Shown here: one piece after another, positions 50,669 through 61,509 of the stretch
Layout of the letters: each line of letters starts with the position of its first letter
Numbering within the stretch: position 1 is the first letter of the stretch
From: Nemertoderma westbladi
Lineage: Eukaryota; Xenacoelomorpha; Nemertodermatida; Nemertodermatidae
DNA: 64,000 nucleotides
Assembly (NCBI GenBank): GCA_032718475.1
Contig: JAUCBJ010006023.1
Location: 1-64,000 of the forward strand
Reading direction: 5' to 3'
The notes under the pieces: generated by a model
Told to the model about the DNA's origin: nothing
Database searches by the model: none
Seen by the model: the letters and a program-made list of their open reading frames with translations, nothing else
Position numbers and translations under genes: made by a program

Positions 50669-51297
50669 GAAATAACAAGTCGGTTCCTTATCGGGCCGCT
50701 AGGCCCGTCACTAGTTTAACATTGAGTCTGGCAGCATCAGGAGTTGAAGAGTACAGTAATTTGAATTGCAGTAACTATGGAAGCAATATAGTAAAAAACT
50801 ATAGTTCAATTTATTTTGTACCACAATATCGCTGTACGTTTTATTAAAAAAAAGTACCAACAAAGAAGTACCTATTTAAGAATAAAATTACGTATTACAT
50901 GGGAAAAAACGTAGAATATTTTTTTTCTATATTCTCTCGACCCTTTATTAACCTCGCTAACGCTCGGTAAATAAAATGCTTCGATAATAGTGAAAAAAAG
51001 TTGTACTTTTTTTCCCATGTAATAAATAATTATTGAAGGTTATGACTGTATGAATTTATATTTTATCACTTTCAATTCTTGCAGTTTTTGATCAAATGGT
51101 TTTATACTGATATAAACAGGAACATGCGTCAAATTTCTAATTTCCACTTGTAAGGATGTGAGTTTTCCTGAAATATGTTTTTCAAGGAAATTTGCGGAAA
51201 AGTATATTTCATCCGTAGTTACGACCACAAGAGCCAAGACAACGAACCACCTAAACACATCTAAGCAAGAATCCCTCGTATAAAATAATTATGGTAC

Positions 51298-52040
51298 ACC
51301 ATGACCCATAATAATATACTGTCATTTTCTTATGACACCCCCCCCAAACTTTTCCAACAAATCTTTATCATATTGCTTGAAATTTGAAACACAACTAGTT
51401 CCACTCACCGTCGATTACCCCATGAGGCCGGAATATTAGATTTTGCCTGTAAATTTTTTTATGAACGATTTAAACTCTTATGTGTATCTTTTGCGAAATT
51501 GCACATCGTCGATATTCTTTACATTGGTCTCGGTTTGTAGATATCATTGGAAAGTTTGAGTAACAAGGATTCCAAATATGTAACAATGTCTGAGTTTCGT
51601 TTAGAAACAGCGGAGATATAAGGCGTTCAAAGATTGCAAGAATTATTGTTCGCTTCAGGCCATTTATTCTATTTAATACACAAAATTCTAGAAAGTGTTA
51701 TTTATTTTACGAGTTGGTAGGCAACAGCGGTATGCCTATACAATATCTCTATTGCGTAGGTATTCATACTTAAACAAAATGTTTCAGAACATTGTGTATT
51801 TATTTAATAGAATAAATGGCCTGCAGCGAACAATAATTCTTTCAATCTTTGAACGCCTATATCTCAGTTGTTTCTAAACGAAACTCAGACATTGTTACAT
51901 ATTAGGAATCCTTGTAACGCCAGCTTTCCAATGATATCTACAAACCGAGGCTAATCTGAAGAATGGCGACGATAGGAGATGTGCAATTTCGCAAAACACA
52001 CTTTTTTTTAGAAAATGACACTATATTACGGGTCATGTTG
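51298..52040. repeat. Foldback (long inverted repeat) inside the hAT-like element
   Basis: Left-arm landmarks CATGACCCATAATAATATACTG, CATTGGAAAGTTTGAGTAA, TCTGAGTTTCGTTTAGAAAC, GCCATTTATTCTATTTAATA reappear inverted on the right (TATTTAATAGAATAAATGGC, GTTTCTAAACGAAACTCAGA, CTTTCCAATGATATC, ATATTACGGGTCATG), with a loop at about 51690-51790. Transcribed, it would form a long imperfect double-stranded RNA. Confidence 0.82.
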
Positions 52041-52553
52041 TAATAAAATAGGAAATTTCCCGAAAATCCTAAAATGTATAGGAAATTTCCGGAAAAATGT
52101 ATAGGAAATTCCGGAAATTTCCAAACATTTCCTGACTCACATCCCTGCTAATATATTTACATCTACATTCAGGTTTGTTTGAAAGGTATTTGCAATAAAT
52201 AGATTGAAAAGTTGGGGTAACGAAAACGAGAGAAAATGTGTCTTTCAGTGTGTCTGTGAGAAGTGCACGCCGCCGTATGTGCAAACACCATTCAGTGGAG
52301 TTCAGGCCCAGGCCACCCACCACTGACCCGGCCCCTGGCCACCCACCACTCTAAATCCGGCCCTGAGTGTCTCCCCGGTTTGTATCATCAGGCAGAGCAC
52401 ACAAACTACACACATCAAAAACTAATTACCCCCCAGACCTACTGAAAAGTGACTACGGATTAATGTAAAAGTATGGCCTGGATCTAGATGGTCATCGCAG
52501 CTGCAAACCGTATGTTTTTTCTCGCTAATCTCATCATGCAGCAGTTTTCGTTC

Positions 52554-52754
52554 TCAAAGTTCATATTCCATGTAATTATCCATCACAGCAGAAGAAACAG
52601 AGAGAATGAAAACCCAATAGACGAAGTTGAATATCATAAAAGATACAGGCAAAATCAGGCGGATTATCCATTCATAATAACTCAGAGTTCGTGGAATTAC
52701 ATTCTCTGGCCACAACTTTTCCTTTATCCATTGTATCCAAGGGGTGCGCTTTCC
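52554..52754 (-). CDS. Gene B terminal exon: M4 and stop
   Basis: 201 nt, phase 0, ending in TGA (52554-52556). It reads WIQWIKEKLWPENVIPRTLS, then M4 with LILPVSFMIFNFVYWVFI and a tail ending NYMEYEL. The basic-aromatic segment before M4 followed by FxxFNxxYW is diagnostic of the Cys-loop family C-terminus. Confidence 0.92.
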   Translation of the reverse strand, partial: GKRTPWIQWIKEKLWPENVIPRTLSYYEWIIRLILPVSFMIFNFVYWVFILSVSSAVMDNYMEYEL

Positions 52755-55700
52755 CTGAATTAGAAAAACAAAATTAATGTTTAGTCTAGAAAAGTATCGT
52801 ACTATGAATGAATAAGCTTGCTGGTTTCAAATACACGACCTTTGTAAAATATAAAAAATTTTTCATTGCGTTGAATATTTTAGGAATTAAATTCTTAACG
52901 GAACTTCGAAAGTTTTGAGCGATTTGTACATAATGTAACCTATTTTAATATATTAATTATTATTATTCAATAATATATATGTTTTCTATTCCCACAATAA
53001 TTAATCCAACATTAACTGACCATTCTACTGCAACTTACAATGAGGTCAATTATAGGAGTTTTCTTCACCTTTTGTTTTTTCGAATTTGGTTCTTCAATAT
53101 CGGCCCAAGCAACTTTCTTCTTTCTCACGTTGTTGTTAGTTTTGGACACATTCTCACTAAAGTGACAGTTATATTAAACTTGTATTGATGGGGGAGTGCT
53201 GTTCTTTAATTAAATATAATATTTTATTTAGTTATTATTTTAAAAATAAAATATGAGGTTATAATTATATAAAACAAATTTAAGAGCACAACTAGCATCA
53301 GCACCACAAACAATATAATTAAAATAAAACAGCAAACAGTTCCAATCTGGGACGTCAGACCACGGCAGATCGTACCATTCTTAAAAATGAAAAATACGGA
53401 ATAGCTAAGACAACAAGATTAAATTTCAGCTCTAAGTTTGACAACATGTGTCAGTACATATAGAAACCAGACGATTCCGAGAAAAATAAATTTTTCAGTT
53501 ATGTATTGCATAAGACCGCATTTTAATTAGCTTTCAAATGCACCCACACAGATGTAATTGTAATTGTAAACAAAAAGTTACAAAAGAAATCGTTAAAGTT
53601 AATAAAGTAAAAAGAAAAAAAAGCGAAAGGAAAATGTTATGATAGTAATTTTGAAATATTGATTTAAATGCTTGAAAAGCTCGAATGCTCGAAATGCTCG
53701 AGTAAATCTTAACTCTCTCAGTTCATCAGTCTGTGTCTGTCTGTCAAAAATATAGAAGTATTCTAGCTAACTACTATTTAGTTGTGGAGGTATTTCTGGT
53801 CGGGGATTTAATTTCCGATATCAGTTTTCATGCTCGAAGAGATCTAGACTGGTGTGTATCTGGTCGGTCTGTATGTTCTTCTATCCATATCCAATGTCAG
53901 TTGTTTTTAAGGACAATTACCGAAAGTTGACGAAGCCTACCGAAAGTTATGCATTTAGTGATACGAAAGCTATCTAAAAGGTTAAAGCCGGGGCGGAAGC
54001 TATCCATTTACAGATTAGCGGCATATTTCGCACTTTTAACGTCCGATATCATTCATAAACAAAAATGATATGGGGTCTAATTCAAATAATTGCAGTTTAA
54101 TTTTATTGATATCGGAAATGAAATCACTGCCCTCAAATACCACCATAATGAAAATTTTAAGTCAGTTAGTAAGTTTCCTTCTAATTTTCACAGACAGACA
54201 GACCGACAGTCCGCACAAATACAAACAGTCTTGAATCCATCAAACAAGAAAACTGACATCAGAAATGAAATCAGCGACCCCCAGAAAACCCCGTAATTTC
54301 AATCCACCCAACGTCCAAAGAGTTAAGAACCGTTAAATAATTAGACGACAGACGAAATGGTAGACATATAAGACATACCGACCGACAAAACATACAATAT
54401 TACCAAAACGTTTATGTAAAATGAAAAGAAACATACCTTATGAACATATTTTTTTTAACTTTAAAGACATACCGACCGACAAAACATACAATATTACCAA
54501 AACGTTTATGTAAAATGAAAAGAAACATACCTTATGAACATATTTTTTTTAACTTTATTCTCTATTTTCTCAAAATGAATTTTGCCCGGAAATGTTTGCT
54601 TTCTATAAGCACTGACACAATATGTTTTGTATGGTAAGTTTTAAATTAATGTTAAAATGTACAAATATAATTGTCGGCATTATTATTGGGATAATTTATT
54701 CTGGGATTACAGATATATGATCTGTAATCAAGTATATTGGGTTAGAAGGTAAAAATGATACCAGGTCTGAAAGTGGAAATCAGGGGTGTAGCTTCATCTT
54801 GTCTATAATTTAACTGTACCGGTGCTATTGACACTCCTTTATAATTTTGGTTAGAATAACCTACCACTGCAACTTTCCCTTGTCCCTTGATATACCTATT
54901 TGGAACATCATCAAATTAGGAACTTTGTCACATTCGGACATACATCCTGGAACCATTTGTAACTATGTTACTCTACTCAACATGATCAAGTATGACGCTA
55001 ACCTTTCATATTCTGGAGTGGTGTTGGTGTGTCTTATGTAGTCGATAAATCCCATACAGAAAATTACTACAAATGTATAGAACATGCAGACAAGCATATA
55101 GAACTGAGTAGCAGACCAGTCACCAGGGGGATGTCCTTTAAACATGGAATTGTTTATTCTGACCATACTGAAATGAAAATATCAATATAAAAAAAGATAT
55201 TTCACTATGTATCTTATACCAAATATATTAGGACGTACGTACCAAAATATAAATAAAAAAAAATAAAGAACTTACTGTAAAATATAATGGAATTGACTTC
55301 CATGCTCAAAAACCAACGGTTAATCTACACAGCCATGAATTTGTGACTGATTGGTGATATTTATCATGGAATTTGCATTACAAATAGGATCTTTAATCAT
55401 TTTCCCAATTAATAAATTGGCAAATTCAGTACTGCATGCATATTACAATTACAATGAATTCGACATTGATATCATAGTTCCAATTATCTACTGTATTGAT
55501 TCATTCATTTCTTTAATTGCACATGCTAGAATAAAAAGACTCACTTCAGGAAACACATCATGCTAAGGGTTGCCCGACCATTAATTGCATTTTTTGAAAC
55601 CCAGAACACAACCCAAGAAGCAACAACAGACAGGATTGCTGGTAGGTAGTAGGCTAGAAGGGTGATGAGACTTTGGCGTTGGAAGAACATGGTCAATTCC

Positions 55701-58700
55701 AGGTGAGTAACATTTCTTGCTAAAATGAAGAAGAAACTGATTTAGTAGGCTATCATAAAGTATCTATCAGATTTATCACGTAGTTTACACATGCCAATAA
55801 TATTAACTCCTGAACGACTCCTACAGTAGTATCTATTAATACTATGTATACCACTGTTGATACTACTTTTCAATTCACAAATTTAGTTTGGATTGTCAAG
55901 CTACAGATGATGATAATGTTTTTCACCAACATTAATTAATTTTCAGTCTCTCAGAAACAAAGACACTATCAAATTTGCAATGAAATACCGAAAAACTACT
56001 AAAAGTACCGAAAATATTCACCGCATGTCGTGAAGATTACTTTATCCATTTACGGTACTTTCCCCATATCGCGAAGGCCAATGACTATATATAAGTAAAG
56101 AGTAACCTTTGTGCTTTATTATAAGCTACACATACCTTACACAGATCTTTCACTCTAAATATACTCCACAAAGAACAACCACTAAAAAACCAGGCTAACT
56201 GATTACCATGGCAATATAGAGAACGTTTAGAACCAGACATATCTTATTTATCTGGCAATGAACTACTAAGAGTATGGCCAAGATAAGTTAGTTCGTTAAC
56301 ACACGGAATAATTTTACACATAAATAAACATCACCCTCTACCTAGTTTAGAACGATTGTATTTTAAAGACCTCAGGGGGGCACTATCTACACCACTGGCA
56401 CTATTGGTCTTAATGCTCTTTGCAACAGCCTTGACTTCAGCAAAGGATATATCACCTATGGGAATATCTGAGAGTACAGACCCGGGTACTTTTTCTTCTA
56501 CAAAGTTATTAGGCATACCCTGACATTATTGAGGAGCTTTTCAATGCAGGCCTTCCAATCATTGAGGTGATCCGGAGGTTGGCTTTTCCTCCCAGTCAGC
56601 AATTTGATAGATTTCCATGCTTGGGTTGATTGCCTGCTATCATCGGTATCATTGATGTCATCAACCTGCAGGTTGATAAGCTCTGTTGATTATGAGAGTA
56701 TTTCTTGTTCAGGGACCTAGATGCAGCCTTAACTGCATTCTTGTCCAGTTTATTCTGTTTCAGTCTGGACTCTTTGTGCCTCAGAGAGATCCACTTGACT
56801 TCTGAATTCTGTGGTACATCCAGGGTGCCTTTTTTCTGCTTCAATGGTGTACAATAACTAGTGTGAAGCTGGATCTTCAAATGTGCTGTTACAATAGAGA
56901 GGACCACTCTGCCATGGCATGGCAAGGGTAGATTTCTTATTTCTGCTAGCACGGAAACTCTCCGGAAGTCTTAACTACCTTAGCTACAAAAATACTATGA
57001 GTTCCATATGATTCCTGAAGATGGACTGAATTTTAGTTGACACAATCGCTGTAGGTGTAGACCCATGGCAATGTTAAGGGTCAATAGAGACTGGCATTAA
57101 AGTTACAGAATAGCACATAAGAATGCATGCTACTACTACTGCTACTAGGTCCAGCGAACTCGGACAGTGGAAATGAGATCCTTCCAGGCTTCCCGATTCT
57201 CCATAGTTGTCGCAATTTCGTTTCTCCTAAGTTCAGTATCCCTTTCAAGTTGATCTAATGTTATGGCAGGTCGTCCACTACTACGCTTTCCATGAGTTGG
57301 TTGCCATAAAAGTAGATCTGGTATGACCTCGTTTTTACTTCGCCAGCAGTGCCCACTGAATCTTAATCTGCGTTCACGGAGGGTGGTTGATACAGGCGGT
57401 ATTGTACCATAAAGCTCGGCGTTTGTCATGTGTTGTCTCCAGCTGATGTTTAGGGCTGCCTTAGTAGTCTTGTATAGCAACCATCAATTAGTTGTTCAAG
57501 TGATTTAGTCAGTGTCCAGGTCTCACCCCCTTATAAAAATACACCTTCCACTGTGGCTCGAAAGAACTTAGTCTTCAGGTGCCTGGAGAGATCTGATTTC
57601 CAGATGGTAGCCATTTTTGATAGAGCTACCCAAGCATTTGCTTTCCTAACTTCTATGTCCTTTTTGCTACTCTCTATCCATGATCCAAGGTACTGGAAGT
57701 CGTCGACCTTTCTTAGTTGATTATTATAATGGTTATCAAGTTTCCATCAACATTAAAGGTCATGAATTCGGTCTTGGTAGCATTTATATGCAATCCAACC
57801 TCCTTAGCAGCCCTCTCCACTTTATTTAGTAGAAGCTGTACATCTGCTAGCATATTAGAGAGCAGGGTGATGTCAAACGCAAAGTCGGTGTCTGTGACTG
57901 TAGTTGCCAGATATCTACTACTTCTGCGTTCTTGAAGTGTGAATCCCAGATCTTCACCATTTGTGGCTGCCCTCATTGTGTAATCCAGCACAATTACAAA
58001 TACTAATGGTGCTAATGTGTGACCTTGCAGTACGCTATCCAGGATGGAGAAAAACTCAGTTTCACCATCTGGTGAGAGTACCTGCGCTTCTGTGTCACAA
58101 TATAACAATCCAATGCCAGCAACAATTACTTCTGGTATTCCATAAGCTCTTAGGATTTCAAGCATTTTACCTCTATGGATGGAGTCGAATGCCTTCTTGA
58201 AGTCCACAAAAGTCATGACTGCGGGGAGATTCTTTGACTTAATTCCTTCAATCAGTCTCCATAGTGCAAGTATGTGAGCTATTGTTGATCTACTTGGTCG
58301 AAATCTGTTTTGGCTCTTACGCAGTAGTTTCTCTATGTGAGGCCTAATTCTATATAGAATCATTCTATTGTATATTTTGGCAGCTACCACAAGCAGACAG
58401 ATCCCACGATAGTTTGTTGGTATGCCGAGGTCTCCTTTCTTGGGGAGAGCTTTAGTTGACCTTTAGTCCAAATTGGAGGTGGTTTTTCCCCTTTTAACAT
58501 CCGGTTGCAAACATTCAATAATGGTCTGTTTATCACTCCGGTTTTCCATACCTCCGCTGGGATTTCATCTAATCCACTCACTTTATTATTGGACATGCTT
58601 TTAATGCTTCTTTGGAGTTCGGCAGGTGTGAAGTCCCCTGTTTCTATAGGTAGTGTCTTGTCATATATTTTCCTTGTAGGGCTGACCTCAATGTTTGGTG

Positions 58701-61502
58701 GCTTCCCAAGCAAGTTGCTGAAGTGATTTTTCCACTTCCCAATACGTTCTTCAGGACTATCGGCTTTGAGGCGCCCCTTTGCACAACTTTTCCGACCAGC
58801 TACCTCATTTACAGTTTGCCAGGTAAGTCTTGATTGTTGCTGTATGTGAGCAGTTGTAATTGCTTCAATTTTACCCTTTATGTACTTTTCCTGGCTGATG
58901 TTGTCGGCTAATTTAAGATCGTCCTTAGCGTCATTATCAGTAGCTGCTTGTAGTTTGTGGTAAAAATTGTCCAGGTCTAACATCCTCCACTGGAACAAAA
59001 CTAGTAGGAGAATTCACACAATCAGAACCACCTTAGGAAACTTCTTAGCCAGTCTTCCAGAACATGAAAAATGGCAACGGATGATGTAGTTGGAGAATTT
59101 TTCTATGTTGTCCAATGCTGCATGTGCAGTTGGAGTCATCAATAGACAAATTCTCTCAATTACAACTATGATCTGCTAAGGCGAGGGCAGCAAGAAGCCA
59201 ACTTGCAAGAAGCAAAATTATAGTGATATAACTGATTTATACGGAAGGAGAAAGTAAAATTTACACGTAAGAAAAATGATTTTCCCCAATTGACATCCCT
59301 TCTGGCAATTAGGTCGAACCAACACACCTTTTTGCTATGGGAGAGTGTTAGCCAATGAGATGAGCTTATTCAAGGAACAGCCAATAAATGCCTGAAATTA
59401 CACCCCAATTGGAAATAAGGAGCCAGACCTCCAAATTACTGATGCGATCCATAGCGGGGGTTTGAGCTGCTTTTTTTATTGAGTCAGCTCTTGGGGAAAT
59501 CTCCTATCCCTGCCCTGGTTTGACATTCCACAGGGTGATTGTTGCAGTAGAATCAGATATGATGCCCATCAACCAAAACCTTCTCCGAAGCACATGACCC
59601 ACCATAGGCTAGCCTATCCTGCATAGCTCATATTCTGGGCCATACCCTGTATGCCTACCCCTAGTGCCTGGTGCAGGTCGCAATGGAGCACTTACTAATT
59701 GGAAATGAGCGCACTCTACTCCTGACCAGCCTTTGGTAGATTGCCATCTGCCTGGTCAGGCCATTTACCCCTGCAGCTGAGTATATGGGTGTCCTACAGC
59801 AAAGGGGGTTCTAACTACACAATCTTATTATGGTCTTAATAAGATATTCTATGCAGCCACAGATGCACCTTTTGCCAGATGCACATTTTTCTGCATGGTT
59901 TCCATGGTATCAAGGTTTCTGGATCAATCACCCACCCAGAATATATGACCTGACATGAAATCTAATTGTAATCTGAATTCATATTTACAAAAACTATTGT
60001 AATAGTGTGGCATCAGGTTAGGTTAAAAAGCAAATTTCTGGAAATGAGTCTTACCTTTATAGTCCTGTTTTAAAATAGATGAAATCTTTGTTCCAGCATA
60101 AACGAAGTCTTTCAGATTCCCAAGTTTTGTTGTAAAGTTTTTGACTTTGTCCCATACTGGAAGAATTTCAACTCCTTCAATGACTTAAAAACGAATAAAA
60201 ATAGTATTTTGTGCTCCAAATAAAGAATGTAAAGCTATCTATGTACAGGCTGGTCCATTATTAACTAAAAGTTAATTACGACATGCTGTATCTATCATCA
60301 TGTTGCGTATTATCACTGACAATTTGCAACACTGCGGCCACGACAGCAGAAATTCCAGTCTATCATAGGCAATAGTTTGAGCCATTGCATTGGTTGCATT
60401 TGATCTCATTGCTGATTTGTGTGCGTCACTTTCTGCTGCCAGTAACAACATCAAACTGATCAGGAGGACCTGGCTGACCCACCTATATTTAAACTATATA
60501 ATTATCACTATTATAAGAATCAACAATCTAATAAACTAAACTTACTATCATTTCTGAAGCGTGCATAGAGAACTATTGAACAATTCATAACATCATATGG
60601 GAAATAACGAACATCTGTATGACAATTCATTGTTCTTTTCAATCTGAAACATCAATATGTGGAGGACCATTACACTATCTTACACGATAATGACTGCAAA
60701 ATATGACTGTTTAGACAGGTTTAGCTGCTATAATTTTGTTATTAATTATTGTCCCAAACTTTGAACACATATTTTGCACATGCAGGTGGGCTCTTCAGAT
60801 TTGTGCGTTTAAGAAACATTAAAAACCATACAATGAAATAAGACTCAGTGTCTTTTTTTCAGTGTTTTCCAATACAACATCCATATAATATGTAACTAAA
60901 TCAAGTCAATCTGATGATTCAGCAACCACATATGCTATTGGATAAATTTTAGCGAAATTGCATAACACAATAAGTGACATACTGGTTCACTGCCTTTATC
61001 ATTCCAGTAGGCCATATCTGGGCATGTAATCTGTCTACTTCTCCACTGATATACTGGACTCCAGCAACAGGTTCCATAATAACAATCCAAAGATCCAACA
61101 CTCTGTTATTATGCAGTTCGATTGGTTTCGTAAATCCAACAAGCTAAAAGGAAGATGATTTATTAGCACCTGGTTATTAGATTAATCATATTTGCACATT
61201 TGACATTCTATAGGCCCAATTATATTTTCGTATGTTGGTGAAAAATTTGATATGAAGTAATGTATATGAACTAAAAAATGAAGTAATATATTCCTTTATG
61301 AGGGTACCATTCCATGGAAATCAAGTAAAATTAGCAGTAACTGTAACCTGATAGAGGTCAGTAACAAAACATCTTACATCTTTATCACTATATCTGGAAT
61401 CCATCCATTCCGTTGTAAAGGTAAATTCGGTATCAAAGTCTGTAACTCGACCCTTTTCTTTTGCATCCATTTTTACTATTTGCAGTTGCACATCTACATT
61501 TA
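52554..61502 (-). CDS. Gene B: tandem Cys-loop receptor paralogue (3' part complete)
   Basis: Exons 61502-61378, 61143-60983, 60643-60546, 60183-60055, 55719-55545, 55167-55003, 53156-53039, 52754-52554, all phase-compatible with AG/GT borders; 389 codons plus stop. They encode the Cys-loop ligand-binding domain from strand beta1, M1, M2, M3, a short basic cytoplasmic loop, M4 and an extracellular tail ending EYEL. The five exons shared with gene A differ from it by only about six residues, and intron sequence next to the exons is also shared, so the pair arose by recent tandem duplication. No counterpart of gene A exon 17716-17795, nor any TSP1, EGF or lectin exon, was found between 61503 and 64000, so the N-terminus is unknown. 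Confidence 0.9.
52770..53030. other. Gene B intron before M4 exon
   Basis: Short intron, AT-rich, nothing else seen. Confidence 0.5.
53039..53156 (-). CDS. Gene B exon: M3-M4 cytoplasmic loop
   Basis: 118 nt, phase 2-0, acceptor CACTTTAG and donor GTAAGTTGC. It encodes ENVSKTNNNVRKKKVAWADI, then EEPNSKKQKVKKTPIIDLI, a strongly basic linker. It is found by phase and position between M3 and M4. The loop is short for the family (about 55-60 residues including the start of the next exon), and its KKxK clusters resemble sorting or nuclear-type basic motifs. Confidence 0.72.
53160..55000. repeat. Gene B intron with 94-bp tandem duplication
   Basis: 54371-54464 and 54465-54558 are two copies of a 94-bp unit beginning AGACATACCGACCGACAAAA, nearly identical. 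The rest of this intron is AT-rich with no recognisable element. Confidence 0.8.
55003..55167 (-). CDS. Gene B exon: second half of M2 and M3
   Basis: 165 nt, phase 2-2. It reads MVRINNSMFKGHPPGDW (end of M2 and M2-M3 loop), then ATQFYMLVCMFYTFVVI as M3 and DYIRHTN. Direct splicing from exon 55545 gives M2 its usual length, with the Pro pair where the M2-M3 loop Pro is expected. Confidence 0.88.
55545..55719 (-). CDS. Gene B exon: M1 and first half of M2
   Basis: 175 nt, phase 1-2. M1 runs from about SLITLLAYYLP to SWVVFWVS. M2 opens [12 protein letters not shown] and the split codon AA plus T gives Asn. The donor GTGAGTC follows CTGAA. Leu falls at the conserved 9' gate position. Confidence 0.93.
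56340..56960 (-). mobile_element. LINE-A fragment: endonuclease-RT linker
   Basis: The minus strand reads VPQNSEVKWISLRHKESRLK, KAASRSLNKKYSHNQQ and, further down, NNFVEEKVPGSVLSDIPIGD with TNSASGVDS, matching the linker and RT start of LINE-A at 40730-41080. Frames are broken. In the gene B intron. Confidence 0.68.
57130..59000 (-). mobile_element. LINE-B: linker, reverse transcriptase and 3' end, degenerate
   Basis: Minus-strand order: LTWQTVNEVAGRKSCAKGRL, ERIGKWKNHFSNLLGKPPN, SNNKVSGLDEIPAEVWKTG, then after a frameshift AAKIYNRMILYRIRPHIEKL, FVDFKKAFDSIHRGKMLEIL, LQGHTLAPLVFVIVLDYTM, TDTDFAFDITLLS (catalytic FADD changed to FAFD), and after another break [20 protein letters not shown] and ENREAWKDLI. 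It ends in (CTA)n at 57130. It is related to but distinct from LINE-A and sits in the gene B intron between the loop C and M1 exons, which explains why this intron is over 4 kb. Confidence 0.86.
59010..60050. repeat. Gene B intron, part shared with gene A
   Basis: 59690-60050 matches 4780-5160 (see that entry); 59010-59690 shows no named feature apart from CCAATGAGATGAGC-type unique sequence. Confidence 0.55.
60055..60183 (-). CDS. Gene B exon: loop C to pre-M1
   Basis: 129 nt, phase 1-1, [16 protein letters not shown] to SSILKQDYK. The downstream intron begins with about 300 bp that is also found downstream of the gene A exon (4860-5160), evidence of shared intron ancestry. Confidence 0.86.
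60546..60643 (-). CDS. Gene B exon: signature Cys-loop
   Basis: 98 nt, phase 2-1. Carries the 13-residue Cys-loop with YFPYD, identical in protein to gene A exon 6656-6753. Confidence 0.93.
60983..61143 (-). CDS. Gene B exon: ligand-binding domain, middle strands
   Basis: 161 nt, phase 0-2, [13 protein letters not shown] to MIKAVNQ. The last split codon (CA plus A) makes the Gln before LKRTMNC of the next exon. Confidence 0.88.
61378..61502 (-). CDS. Gene B exon: ligand-binding domain strands beta1-beta2
   Basis: 125 nt, phase 1-0. It reads [17 protein letters not shown] through MDSRYSDKD. Same size and splice sites as gene A exon 13242-13366. Confidence 0.88.
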
Positions 61503-61509
61503 CTGTAAA

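Larger units (their letters stand above)
49618..52365. mobile_element. hAT-like element with 8-bp target duplication carrying a satellite and foldback repeat
   Basis: It begins CAGGGCCGTATTTAGGG (49618) and ends CTAAATCCGGCCCTG (52365), imperfect terminal inverted repeats of the CAGGGCCG type common in hAT elements. AGTGTCTC is directly repeated on both sides (49610-49617 and 52366-52373), the 8-bp duplication expected for hAT. Inside: a G/C run (49634-49690), the 21-bp satellite (49915-50668), a 743-bp foldback repeat (51298-52040), and no transposase frame. A non-autonomous, probably composite element, about 190 bp beyond the 3' end of gene B (stop at 52554). Confidence 0.78.

Noticed and set aside
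49893-50719. Three overlapping 250-260 residue open frames
   Set aside because: They are the 21-bp satellite read in three frames; no composition or domain supports a protein.
51040-51288. Minus-strand frame with a hydrophobic start that could be the signal-peptide exon of gene A
   Set aside because: It has no ATG (the apparent start is GTG), lies inside the hAT-like element, and offers no donor with the phase needed at 33840.
55276-55400. Possible extra exon between the M1/M2 and M3 exons of gene B (CNANSMINITNQ and LVFEHGSQFHYI)
   Set aside because: It has an in-frame TAA, and direct splicing from 55545 to 55167 is phase 2 to 2 and gives M2 and its loop their normal length.
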